Below are positions 49,402-57,958 of a stretch of DNA of 64,000 nt, piece after piece. This DNA is from Syntrophomonadaceae bacterium (GTDB lineage Bacteria > Bacillota > DSM-12270 > Thermacetogeniales > Thermacetogeniaceae). The notes beneath the pieces were generated by a model. It saw only the letters and a list, made by a program, of their open reading frames with translations, had not been told where the DNA came from and did no database searches. The translations under genes were made by a program, and so were the position numbers. Within the stretch, counting starts at the first letter, position 1. The number at the start of each line of letters is the position of its first letter. Where the stretch lies: NCBI GenBank assembly GCA_012840385.1, contig DULK01000028.1:1-64000 (forward strand). The letters run 5' to 3'.

Positions 49402-49690
49402 TTGAACCTCTCCCCACTGAAGCGGGAAGATTCCGGGTTTTACTTCCCGTGGACCTTCTCCTGCCCGGGGTGCACGGGCGTAGAAGTCGTTGGGTCGTAG
49501 GCCCGACTGCATACCAGAGATGGACCTGCCGTGCCGGTTTACGCCGCATTTTACCGGGTGCAAGATTTAGCGGGGTCGTGCCTGATCCCCGACACCACCG
49601 TATAGGTGGCACATCTCCTGCCGTTTTTCGCCCACTGCCGCGGTGCATTTGCCCTTTCACTTCATGTTTGAGTTTTAGCGGCGGTAGAAA
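49402..49690 (-). ncRNA. Orphan omega-RNA-like right end of an IS605/IS607 element
   Basis: On the minus strand a GC-rich segment full of complementary arms ends with CTTCCCGCTTCAGTGGGGAG followed by AGGTTCAAT. That terminal hairpin plus TTCAA resembles the 3' end of TnpB-associated guide RNAs (reRNA), directly followed by the guide. No tnpB reading frame lies upstream. If functional, bases just below 49402 would be the guide. Assignment is by appearance only. Confidence 0.5.
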
Positions 49691-49789
49691 AGGATTTCCT
49701 GCCGCCGCGCAGAAGAATAATCAGCGGGAAGTTTGCTCCTCCCACAGGCGAAGTTTGCCACATCAAAAATTCCGAAAAGGATGCCGCCT

Positions 49790-50959
49790 ATGCCTGTTCT
49801 GGAAAGCTTGCGAAAATCACTGCGGCCCCGCAGCCTGAAGCGGGTCTTCGCCGTCACCCTGGTCCTGCTTTTGCAGGCTGAATTCGCCATCCCCTTCTTC
49901 CTGGCGGAATACTACCGGAGGCAGGGCGAGCACTATGTCTTCGCCGGCCGCCTGCCGCGCAGTTTCGAGCAGATCCACCGGGATTTCCCCCTGGCTCTGG
50001 ACTACATCCGCCGGAACCGTTCCCGCTACGACATCAACGTTCTTTTCCTGGGTGACTCGGTGGCCTACGGGGCGGAAACGGGGGAGGGGGAGAGCATCCC
50101 GGCCCGTTTGGAGCGGGAACTGCAGGGGCGCTTCCCCGGTAAGAAAGTGCGCGTTTGGAACCTGGCGATACCGGGCAGCGAACCGGGCGACCTCTACTGC
50201 GTCCTGCGCCGGGTTGAAGGCCTCAACCCCGACCTTATCGTCGCCGACTTCAACATGATCTTCTATGGCAAGGCCAGCGTTGAGGACCCCATTGCCTTTG
50301 ACTGGCTTTATCTGGACGAGGGCTTGCCGGGAGACGCCGCCAGGGCCGTAGACCGGATTTATCGCCGCAGCGGGAAGGAACGCGTGCCGGAGTTCTTCGC
50401 CCGCCACTGGAAGCTCTACGGGAAGAGGGAGGTCCTGAATGCCGTCCTTTTCGGCGGCCATCCCCGCAAGAAGCTGGATGAGCTGGTGCGGGGATACCTG
50501 ATCGGCATTTCACCGGCCGCCCCCGGTTCTGAAAAAGCGGGAGCAGGCGCCGGGGCGGGAAAGCAGTTCGGGGATGCGGAGGCCCGCCGGCAGCAGCGGG
50601 AGAGCGTGGCCTTCATGTACAACCCGGCACCGGTGGACCCCGCCACCAACCGGGCCTACCTCTTCACGAAGGAGATCCTTTCCTGCCTTAAGGGCGGCAG
50701 CGCACGCTCCCTGGTATTTATGACCGATCAGAACCCGGAGATACTGGGGGGGCTGATTACGAACAGGGGCTTCCGGCATAACGTGCATGTGGTGGACGGG
50801 CTCCTCCGGAAAAGCGGTGTCCCTTATATCAGCTTCTACGGGAAAGTTCCCTCCCGGATGTTCGCCGACCACGTTCACCTCACCCCGGAGGGAAACAGCT
50901 TCGTTGCCAGGAGGCTGGCGGACGGGATTGTGCCTCTGCTGGGGGGCGGTGAAAGGTGA
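49790..50959 (+). CDS. SGNH/GDSL-type acyl hydrolase-like membrane-anchored protein (DltD/AlgX-like)
   Basis: About 389 aa. One N-terminal membrane helix (VFAVTLVLLLQAEFAIPFFL), then an extracytoplasmic SGNH domain: nucleophile block VLFLGDSVAYGAETG, and the late catalytic block ADHVHLTPEGNSFVA with the Asp-His pair. An Ala/Gly-rich linker (about residues 245-265). Such proteins transfer or receive acyl groups in wall-polymer acylation. Its stop overlaps the MBOAT start (GTGA), so they act together. ATG 49790 follows AAAAGG; 49781 is possible. Confidence 0.8.
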   Translation: MPVLESLRKSLRPRSLKRVFAVTLVLLLQAEFAIPFFLAEYYRRQGEHYVFAGRLPRSFEQIHRDFPLALDYIRRNRSRYDINVLFLGDSVAYGAETGEGESIPARLERELQGRFPGKKVRVWNLAIPGSEPGDLYCVLRRVEGLNPDLIVADFNMIFYGKASVEDPIAFDWLYLDEGLPGDAARAVDRIYRRSGKERVPEFFARHWKLYGKREVLNAVLFGGHPRKKLDELVRGYLIGISPAAPGSEKAGAGAGAGKQFGDAEARRQQRESVAFMYNPAPVDPATNRAYLFTKEILSCLKGGSARSLVFMTDQNPEILGGLITNRGFRHNVHVVDGLLRKSGVPYISFYGKVPSRMFADHVHLTPEGNSFVARRLADGIVPLLGGGER

Positions 50960-52233
50960 TCTTCACCACCGGAATCTTTGCCGTCTTTCTTGCTGTGGTG
51001 CTGCCGGTCTACTGGCTGCTTCCGGCGCGGCCGCGCAAGGTCTTTCTCGCCGTAGCGGGGATGGTCTTTTATTTCTATTCTTATCCCCTGCACCTGCTGC
51101 TGGTTCTGGTGATGACGGCGGCGACCTACGTTATTGCCGTGGGGATCCTGCGGGCGCGGGAAACGGGGGAAGCGCCGCGCTCTGCTGAAGATGGCGGGCT
51201 GAACGAAGCGCCGGCGGCGGAGAGGCGTGGCCTCCTGGCGAAAATTCTGGCGGCCCTGGGGATCTGCCTTGCTGCAGGTGTGCTCGGCTACTTCAAGTAC
51301 TGGAAGATGGTTGTGGCCACCCTGAACGGAATCTCCCGGCACCTGCACCACGAGGCGATTTTCCGGCAGCCGGAGATCCTGGTGCCCCTGGCCATCTCCT
51401 TTTTCACCTTTGAATTCATCCATTTCCTGGTGGACGTCTACCAGGGGAAGATCCCCCGGGAGAAGATCGGCTTCCTGGATTACCTCCTTTTTATCTTTTT
51501 CTTCCCCACCCTGGTGAGCGGCCCCATCAAGCGCTACCAGGGGTTCCGGGAGCAGTCGGAAGCAATGCCCGGCTTCCGGGTTGACGACTTTCTGGACGGA
51601 GCGCGGAGGGTGATCCTCGGCCTGGCGCAGAAATTCATCCTGGCCGACACCGCCGGGCAGTTTACGGGCGCCCTGGCGGCACCGGACCAGGTGGCGGCCC
51701 GTGTTCTCATCCTGGCTGTCTATGCCTATTCCCTGAAGATCTACTTTGACTTCGCCGGTTATTCCGACATGGCCATCGGCCTTGCCAGGATGCTGGGCTT
51801 CCGGGTGCCGGAGAACTTCGACCGTCCGTACTTCCAGCCGGACATCGCCGCCTTCTGGCGACACTGGCACATGTCCCTCTCCACCTGGATCAGGGACTAC
51901 CTCTACATTCCTCTGGGAGGGAACCGCAGGGGCTTCGGGCGCACCCTTTTCAACCTGGTGGCGGCCTTCGCCATCTGCGGCCTCTGGCACGGCTCCGCCT
52001 GGAATTTCGTGGTATGGGGCCTCTGGCACGGTTTCGGGCTGGCGGGGTACCGCATCTGGCGGCGCTGCTTCGGGGACCGCCTCCCCCGCGGGGGAGTTTT
52101 GCTGCGGGCGGTGAACGTTTTCATTACCTTCCATTTCGTCACCGCCGGGTGGATCCTCTTCGCCTCCCCTTCGCTCGGGCGTGCCCTGATCACCTTTCAG
52201 AAGATCATCGGGGCCATATGGCGGGTGCTTTGA
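50956..52233 (+). CDS. MBOAT family O-acyltransferase (AlgI/DltB/PatA-like)
   Basis: 425 aa with about ten helices. The MBOAT signature is clear: DIAAFWRHWHMSLSTWIRDY and LYIPLGGN, and the catalytic His in CGLWHGSAWNFVVWGLWHG. MBOAT proteins pass acyl groups across the membrane to extracytoplasmic acceptors such as alginate, teichoic acid or peptidoglycan. Coupled to the SGNH gene, and followed after 110 bp by a 44-aa membrane protein. Confidence 0.94.
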   Translation: MIFTTGIFAVFLAVVLPVYWLLPARPRKVFLAVAGMVFYFYSYPLHLLLVLVMTAATYVIAVGILRARETGEAPRSAEDGGLNEAPAAERRGLLAKILAALGICLAAGVLGYFKYWKMVVATLNGISRHLHHEAIFRQPEILVPLAISFFTFEFIHFLVDVYQGKIPREKIGFLDYLLFIFFFPTLVSGPIKRYQGFREQSEAMPGFRVDDFLDGARRVILGLAQKFILADTAGQFTGALAAPDQVAARVLILAVYAYSLKIYFDFAGYSDMAIGLARMLGFRVPENFDRPYFQPDIAAFWRHWHMSLSTWIRDYLYIPLGGNRRGFGRTLFNLVAAFAICGLWHGSAWNFVVWGLWHGFGLAGYRIWRRCFGDRLPRGGVLLRAVNVFITFHFVTAGWILFASPSLGRALITFQKIIGAIWRVL

Positions 52234-52344
52234 GATGCGTGAGGCCGGATGTGATGCCTCCGGAAGCCGCAGCTTTCATCCGAAGGCGCAGCCGCTTTCC
52301 GGTTGGCGGAAGAGCGCTTTTACAGCTGTAAAGGGGGGATACCT

Positions 52345-52479
52345 GTGCGGGCGCTCATGAACTTTTTCCTCGGCCTGGGCATCGACCTGGGCTGGGGATT
52401 TCTCCTCTTCGTCCTGATCGTCCTCTGCGTCCTCTTTTCCACCGGCGTTGAGGCGCGGTTCATCTACACCGACTTTTAG
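52345..52479 (+). CDS. 44-aa DltX-like membrane protein
   Basis: GTG 52345 follows AAGGGGGGAT; TAG at 52479. One transmembrane helix (GFLLFVLIVLCVLFSTGV) and the C-terminal tail RFIYTDF. Small DltX-type partners of DltB end in an aromatic F-x-Y-x-x-F-like motif whose Tyr is reported to carry the acyl group. The tail here, F-I-Y-T-D-F, fits that pattern, and the position after MBOAT supports it. Homology cannot be shown at this length by eye. Confidence 0.75.
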   Translation: MRALMNFFLGLGIDLGWGFLLFVLIVLCVLFSTGVEARFIYTDF

Positions 52480-52604
52480 GTTCCGTTAATGTTTCCTTGC
52501 CCGGCTGAGGCGGGCCGCATGGCCCCGGTTTCAGTTTCCCTGTTTTTCCATAAAAAATTTTTTCCGCGGCCGGGAACTTTTTGAAGCCTTTTGGTGTCTA
52601 ATAA

Positions 52605-52761
52605 AATGTGAGAGTCGAGGAAGGCCCGTCCAGCTAAAGCAGGAATTTGGCGGAGGACGGAGAATATACCTTCCGCGGCAGTTCCTGGTTAGAGCGCCGG
52701 CAGAGCGCCGCCGGCGGCAGGGCCGCAGGCTCTCCCCGCCGGAGCCGGGAACACTCACATT
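52605..52761 (+). ncRNA. Highly structured leader RNA candidate upstream of surface protein
   Basis: Four sets of complementary arms nest in about 157 bp: AATGTGAG (52605-52612) with CTCACATT (52754-52761); GGAAGG (52619) with CCTTCC (52669); CCGTCC (52626) with GGACGG (52655); GTTCCTGG (52681) with CCGGGAAC (52745), enclosing AGAGC/GCTCT. It resembles a two-branched riboswitch-like or regulatory leader. It may instead be an inserted inverted-repeat element. Located 166 bp before the surface protein start. Confidence 0.5.
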
Positions 52762-52927
52762 AAAGGAGCCGCCAAATTCGATACCAGAAAGGGAAGGAGG
52801 GATGCGGTGACCCGCAGGCCGACCACCTGCAAGGAAGCCGTGAGGTAAAGCCTCAAAACACCTAAAGCCTGAGAATACCTCAACCAAATCAAATCTTTGA
52901 GGAGAAACTTAAAGGAGGGAAATTAGC

Positions 52928-55186
52928 TTGTTAAAGGCACGCAAAAGATGGATCAGCCTGCTCGTAACCCTGGCCATGCTGGTGGCGTTTGTGGTGCCGT
53001 TTGCAGGGCCGGCAAGCGCAGGTGCAGCATCTTATACCGCGGTTACAACTATTCCCCAATTCGATCCGGGAGCAACTAATGCAAGCAGCACATGGTCCGC
53101 AACCGTACAAGTCAAGTTTGATCCAGCAATAAGTGGTCAACTATCTGAAGCTTATGTAGAGGTTCTAGATAGCAGTGGTGCACAACTGGATATTAACGGT
53201 TATAATGTATTGAGTGCTACAACAGTTGGTGCTGTCTATTTAAATGATGGACAAATTAATAGCCCAACTGGAGAGGTTTCTTTACAACCAAGCGTAAAAA
53301 AGATTAAGTTAGGGATACTTCCAAATAATTCAACTGACCCAACGGCCAAGGCAACCGTCAATTTAAAGCTTAGATTTGATGCCAAAGACTGTGCCGCTGG
53401 CGATGTTAAGTTCAACGTCTTCGGCTCCACCGGTCAATTCGAAGATGGTCAGGTCGTTGTAGCCAGGGCCACGGGTGGTGCTGTAACAGTAGCGCTTGTA
53501 GGCAGTGTTCCGACAATTGGCTCTGATTCTACAAAGAATATCACATTCCGTTTAAGCGAGAGCAGTGGCGGTGCTCTCAAGGCGTACACGGGTAGTCCAT
53601 CGCCGTCAGTAAAAATTAAACTTCCGGCTGGCTTCAAGTGGGTTGGTGCGTCATCGTCAAGTGGGAATGTTTATGCGCAACCCAAGAGTGGGGATAACAG
53701 AACATTAGAGATTTATTGCAGTAGCGCTTCCTCTGACAGATCAATATATGATATTACAGCGACCATTGCAGTTGCCGATACAGATGTTGCGAAATACGGT
53801 GATGTGGTGGCTACAGTAGAGGGTGATAATGATACTACAGTTTCGCCGTCTGAAATAACGGTTGCTACCTACGCAGATTATGGTGTGAATGTTTCTGTTG
53901 CCAGTGTTCCTACATTAATTGCAGGTAAATATGACCAAAAAACTGATAAAATCACCATTGAAGAAAAGATTCCAGGCTCACTGATCAGTGGTCGGAGGAT
54001 CACGATCGAATTGCCGAGTTGGGTTAAGATCGAATCACTTACTGATAAATCAACAAGCAATGTAGATGAAGGAACAAATAAATTCCAGTGGCCGGATAAC
54101 GCACAGATCGATTATACAGATAATAAGATCGATCTTTATATGAACGGGCTTAAGTCCGATAAAGCTAAGTTTGAATTCAAGATGAAGTTAAACATCGAGG
54201 CTAACCACAGCGGCGACTTGGTAGCGACTGTGAGCGGAGCAGGTATACCCGAAACCAGTGTTACACTGGCAAAAGTAGTTCCTGCTGTAACCGCAGCAGC
54301 TACAGCTTCAGATGTTAAGATAGGCGTTCAGGATCAGGCAGCACCAGACATTATCTTAACCGAAAATGTAGCAGGTGCTATTGTGAAACAATATAATGAG
54401 GCAGCTCCAACTACAACAGACGGTTTTGTTACGAAGACTGTAGATGGTGGCAAGCTGTCTGTAATCCTGCCAGATGGTGTTCAGTTCTCCGGAACACCGA
54501 AAGTTGAGGTAACATCCGGTGATATTGATATCAAAGCGGATCAAGCACGTGTGGTCGATGATCCTGGTTACAAGAGGGCTTTTGAAATTCCCATTAAATC
54601 CGAGAGTCTGAAAGCCAGTACTATTAAGATCTCGGGTATTAAACTGACGCTCGACCGGACAGTGCCGGAAGGGCCACTCACAGTGAAAGTAATTGGCAAT
54701 GCTGTTGTCGAGAATTCAGGTTCTGCGGATTACGAATTCACGACAGATAAGGCTACTGAATTTGTTCTGGCCAACTGCGTGACTCCGGCTCCTGGCGAGC
54801 AGAAGGGAACCGCCGTTTTCAAGATCGGCGAGACCAAGTACACCGTCAACGGAAAGGAAGTTACCATGGACGTTGCTCCAGTCGCTGAAGCCGGACGCAC
54901 CTACCTGCCCGCACGGTTTGTAGCCAACGCGATGGGCGTGCCCGACAGCAACATTATCTGGGATCAGGCCAACCAGACCGTCACCGTCATCAGGAACGAG
55001 CGCATCGTCCAGATGAAGGTCGGCAGCAACCAGATCCTTGTGAACGGTATTGCCCTGACCATGGATGCTGCTCCGAAGGTGGTCCCGGGCCGTGTGCTGA
55101 TTCCGTTCCGCTTCCTTGCCCAGGCTCTCGGTGCGGAAGTGGTTTGGGATCCTGCTGACCCGAACACCATCACCCTTAACTTCTAG
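52928..55186 (+). CDS. Large secreted protein with C-terminal copper-amine-oxidase-like domains
   Basis: 752 aa. Signal peptide (WISLLVTLAMLVAFVVPFAG, cleavage after ASA). A long beta-rich, Ser/Thr/Asp-rich region (residues 30-610) of low GC relative to the flanks, likely a stalk or S-layer-like array. The last 125 residues are two copper amine oxidase N-domain-like repeats (FKIGETKYTVNGKEVTMDVA; MKVGSNQILVNGIALTMDAA), which act as wall-binding or structural modules in clostridia. TTG 52928 follows AAAGGAGGG. Strong leader and terminator suggest high expression, possibly the major S-layer protein. Confidence 0.88.
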   Translation: MLKARKRWISLLVTLAMLVAFVVPFAGPASAGAASYTAVTTIPQFDPGATNASSTWSATVQVKFDPAISGQLSEAYVEVLDSSGAQLDINGYNVLSATTVGAVYLNDGQINSPTGEVSLQPSVKKIKLGILPNNSTDPTAKATVNLKLRFDAKDCAAGDVKFNVFGSTGQFEDGQVVVARATGGAVTVALVGSVPTIGSDSTKNITFRLSESSGGALKAYTGSPSPSVKIKLPAGFKWVGASSSSGNVYAQPKSGDNRTLEIYCSSASSDRSIYDITATIAVADTDVAKYGDVVATVEGDNDTTVSPSEITVATYADYGVNVSVASVPTLIAGKYDQKTDKITIEEKIPGSLISGRRITIELPSWVKIESLTDKSTSNVDEGTNKFQWPDNAQIDYTDNKIDLYMNGLKSDKAKFEFKMKLNIEANHSGDLVATVSGAGIPETSVTLAKVVPAVTAAATASDVKIGVQDQAAPDIILTENVAGAIVKQYNEAAPTTTDGFVTKTVDGGKLSVILPDGVQFSGTPKVEVTSGDIDIKADQARVVDDPGYKRAFEIPIKSESLKASTIKISGIKLTLDRTVPEGPLTVKVIGNAVVENSGSADYEFTTDKATEFVLANCVTPAPGEQKGTAVFKIGETKYTVNGKEVTMDVAPVAEAGRTYLPARFVANAMGVPDSNIIWDQANQTVTVIRNERIVQMKVGSNQILVNGIALTMDAAPKVVPGRVLIPFRFLAQALGAEVVWDPADPNTITLNF

Positions 55187-55226
55187 CATCTGAGGCATCA
55201 ACAGCAGCAGGCTACGGAATACTGGG

Positions 55227-55262
55227 AGGGCTCGAGTTATAAACTCGGGCCCTCATTTTATG
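55227..55262 (+). terminator. Terminator after surface protein
   Basis: GAGGGCTCGAGTT-ATA-AACTCGGGCCCTC followed by ATTTTATG. Confidence 0.9.
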
Positions 55263-55343
55263 TGTGCCCGGCATGGGTGCTGTTTCTAGAGTAAGAGCCC
55301 CGAACGGCGAAGGCAGCATCGCTGAATAGGGCTCTGGTTCTCG

Positions 55344-55372
55344 TTGACAATTTTTATGGGCTGCTATATATT
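55344..55372 (+). promoter_or_regulatory. Promoter of TolC-like gene
   Basis: TTGACA (55344-55349), 17 bp, TATATT (55367-55372). A hairpin AGAGCCC/GGGCTCT (about 55294-55335) precedes it. Confidence 0.75.
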
Positions 55373-55423
55373 GTGGTTGAATTAGTTAATGCAGTTAAGT
55401 ATTTCTGAGAGGGGATGGCCGGT

Positions 55424-57037
55424 TTGCTGATGAGGAAAATTTACGGTGCAGTTATATCCTTGACTGTGGTTATAAGCCTGCTGGCAGGCCCTTTGCTGCC
55501 GGCGGCCTGGGCGAAGGAGCCGGCAGCACCTCAGCTCACCCTTAAAGATGCCATCCAGAAGGCTTTGTCGAGCAGTGAGGATGTGAAGGCGCAGGAATAC
55601 GCTGCGGAGAAAGCCGAGGAGCAGCGTAAAGATGCATTAGATGCTGTAGATTTTATCCCCGCGCCTCTTTCTGCTTCACCACAGGGTGATGTCGCATGGT
55701 CGTCGTTCATGAAAGCCGATTACAACTGGCAGATCCAGAAAAAAAAGCTGGAAGCTTCTAAGGATAAGGTAACCCAGGCGGTCGTCCAGGCTTATTACGA
55801 TGTCATTTATAAAAATGAGAGTTTGAAGAATGCCCAGGCGGCCCTGGCGCGTGATGAAAAGGCCCTCCAGGTTGCCAGGGCGGTGTACGCCGCGGGCGGT
55901 ATCCCCTCGACGACTGCAAGTACAGGTGGCATTCCGCCGGGGACCAGGGCCAGCCTGCTGGCGGCGGAGGCCAAAGCGCAGGATTCGAGAAAGGCGGTTG
56001 AAAGCGCCAAAGCAGAACTTGACAAGGCATACATTACCTTTAACCGGCTGGTGGGGCTCTGGCCGGAGGACCGCCCGGTGCTGACAGAGCCCTTGACCTT
56101 TGCCCCGCTGAAAATCGACAGCGTCGATGCTGAGGCCGAACGCGCCGTGGAATCGAGCAAAGAGATTGATATCAAAGAGAAATTGAAAGATATCGCCAAG
56201 GTCGATGTCGATTATCCGTACACTCTAAGTACGAGCGGTTTTGTCTGGCAGGAGCTGGACATCACCGGGCCGGAGGTTAACATCAAGGAACAGGATATAG
56301 CCAAGGCGAAAAACGATACCAGGCAAAACCTGCGTACCCTTTACAACGACATCCGTGCGCTGGAGGAGAAGTATGCCGCCCTGCAGGATGCCTTGAGAGC
56401 CGCCGAGGAAGGGCTGAGAATTACGAGGGCGTTGTATGATGCCGGTATGACCACGCAGGATAAAGTGGCGGAGGCGGAGGCAAGCTACACGGACCTGCGC
56501 ACAAAGCTGGTCGGCCTGACAGCACAGCATACGGTACAGCTTGCCAGCTTTTGCCTGATGACCGGGCGGCCCGTGACAGACGGGTCGTTCCTGGACGCTG
56601 TGGTGGATAAGGGGAGCGCGCAGGTGATTACAGCCGGTGACGCCCGGACGGAGGCCGGGAACGTGGCCGTCTTCCGGATCGGCGAGGCGAAGTACAGCTT
56701 GAACGGCAGGGAGATTTCCATGGACATTGCGCCGGTTGGAGAAGATTTTCGCGCTTTTCTGCCTCTGCGTTACGCCGCCAATGCCCTGGGAGTGCCGGAT
56801 ACGGGCATAACCTGGGACGCGGAGAGCCGGAAGGTTACCCTTGTAAAGGGCGATCGCCGGGTTGAGGTGACGGTGGGCAGCAGGGAACTGCTCCTGAACG
56901 GCAGTGCGGTCACCATGGACGTGGCGCCAAAGATCAGCAACGGGCGAGTCATGCTCCCGGTCAGTTTTCTGGCAAAGGCCCTCAATGCCGACGTTCAGTG
57001 GGACAGCGCCACCCAGACCGTAACCATTAAGTACTAA
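55424..57037 (+). CDS. TolC/outer-membrane-efflux-like protein fused to copper-amine-oxidase-like domain
   Basis: About 537 aa. Signal peptide (IYGAVISLTVVISLLAGPLL). Residues about 35-400 are long amphipathic helices with TolC/OEP character: LTLKDAIQKALSSSEDVKAQ, a repeated ITRALYDAGMTTQDKVAEAE that matches the canonical OEP duplicated helix, and VQLASFCLMTGRP. The C-terminal about 120 residues are two copper-amine-oxidase-like repeats (FRIGEAKYSLNGREISMDIA). TTG 55424 has the best spacing to GAGGGG. It shares its C-terminal module with the preceding surface protein. Confidence 0.85.
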   Translation: MLMRKIYGAVISLTVVISLLAGPLLPAAWAKEPAAPQLTLKDAIQKALSSSEDVKAQEYAAEKAEEQRKDALDAVDFIPAPLSASPQGDVAWSSFMKADYNWQIQKKKLEASKDKVTQAVVQAYYDVIYKNESLKNAQAALARDEKALQVARAVYAAGGIPSTTASTGGIPPGTRASLLAAEAKAQDSRKAVESAKAELDKAYITFNRLVGLWPEDRPVLTEPLTFAPLKIDSVDAEAERAVESSKEIDIKEKLKDIAKVDVDYPYTLSTSGFVWQELDITGPEVNIKEQDIAKAKNDTRQNLRTLYNDIRALEEKYAALQDALRAAEEGLRITRALYDAGMTTQDKVAEAEASYTDLRTKLVGLTAQHTVQLASFCLMTGRPVTDGSFLDAVVDKGSAQVITAGDARTEAGNVAVFRIGEAKYSLNGREISMDIAPVGEDFRAFLPLRYAANALGVPDTGITWDAESRKVTLVKGDRRVEVTVGSRELLLNGSAVTMDVAPKISNGRVMLPVSFLAKALNADVQWDSATQTVTIKY

Positions 57038-57047
57038 ATGGTTTGAG

Positions 57048-57140
57048 GAGACACGGGGACGGTTCTTTTGTCTGTACTTTTGATCGTGGAAATCCACTTG
57101 AGGCCGCAGCACCTTGCGGTGCAGCGGCTTTTATTGATAA
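57048..57140 (+). repeat. REP-plus-terminator repeat, copy 1
   Basis: GACACGGGGACGGTTCTTTTGTCTG, an imperfect palindrome, followed by a variable spacer and a hairpin (GGCCGCAGCACC-TTGC-GGTGCAGCGGC) with a T tract. It lies directly after a stop codon, so it can serve as terminator. Related copies: 58340 and 60576. Confidence 0.75.
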
Positions 57141-57299
57141 ATTTATTTGTTTTATCTTGGACGATTGCTTCTCTGTGTGGGGTGGAAAATAAAAATATGT
57201 GTTAGAATATATCCACAGGAAGTTTGATTGGGAAAGATTTTTCATATAAGCTATTTGCTAATTTATATTACGTCCGGTAATTTGAGGGGGTGTACTAAA

Positions 57300-57518
57300 G
57301 TGGCCATCGAAAAATTGTTCGATGAAATCAAGAAACTTTCTCTGTGGGAACGAAAAAAAATATTGGAAATGTTAGAGGGTCAAGTAAATACCGGTAAAGA
57401 TATAAAAGAGTTCATAGAGGCCGCGGGTTCGTGGACGGACTTCGATGAAGAGAGTTTTATCAAGGATGTTTATTCATACAGACAAAAATTACCTGAACGA
57501 GAAGAGGCAAACTGGTGA
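57300..57518 (+). CDS. Antitoxin-like protein (VapB type)
   Basis: 72 aa. VAIEKLFDEIKKLSLWERKK then a C-terminal AAGSWTDFDEESFIKDVYSYR, which is typical of antitoxins paired with PIN toxins. GTG 57300 follows GAGGGGGTG. Overlaps the toxin gene by 4 bp. Confidence 0.75.
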   Translation: MAIEKLFDEIKKLSLWERKKILEMLEGQVNTGKDIKEFIEAAGSWTDFDEESFIKDVYSYRQKLPEREEANW

Positions 57519-57712
57519 TTGCAAAATATCTTGTTGATACCGATTGGGCTGTCTATTATCTGCGCGGCAAGGAACCTTTCGTAACAAAGTTACAGGAATA
57601 TCTCCCTCATGGGCTAGGTTTGAGCATTATTACTGTTGCTGAGCTTTATGAAGGAATTTTTAGAAGCACTAGACCTGATGACAGTATACTTGCTGCACAT
57701 CAGGTGTTATAA
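57515..57712 (+). pseudogene. Truncated PIN toxin
   Basis: 65 aa. YLVDTDWAVYYLRGKEPFV then LGLSIITVAELYEGIFRSTR contain the first Asp and the Glu, but the frame stops before the third and fourth acidic residues. A VapC toxin is normally about 130 aa. Probably inactive, although a C-terminally truncated form may still bind the antitoxin. Confidence 0.8.
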
Positions 57713-57733
57713 TCCTAGCAGGGGGGGACATTT

Positions 57734-57958
57734 GTGAAATTCAAGCGAATTACCGTTGACCCGACGGTTTGCACCGGGAAGCCCTGTATCAGAGGGCTTC
57801 GCTTTCCTGTCTCTCGTTTATTGGGGCTCCTGGCTGCGGGTGAAACAAAAGAGAGCATCCTGCAGGCCTATCCTTACCTGGAGGCCGAGGATATTGACGA
57901 GGCTCTCATTTTTGCAGCATTTTTAGCCGACGATGAAACGGTGGAATTTTTGCAGTGA
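57734..57958 (+). CDS. DUF433 family antitoxin
   Basis: 74 aa. KRITVDPTVCTGKPCIRGLR and LGLLAAGETKESILQAYPYL, the DUF433 signature. GTG 57734 with GGGGGG upstream. Followed by, and overlapping, an intact DUF5615 toxin gene. Confidence 0.92.
   Translation: MKFKRITVDPTVCTGKPCIRGLRFPVSRLLGLLAAGETKESILQAYPYLEAEDIDEALIFAAFLADDETVEFLQ

Noticed and set aside
52531-52887. 118-codon minus-strand frame in the surface protein leader
   Set aside because: No ribosome binding site; the region is explained by strong RNA-like stems on the plus strand.
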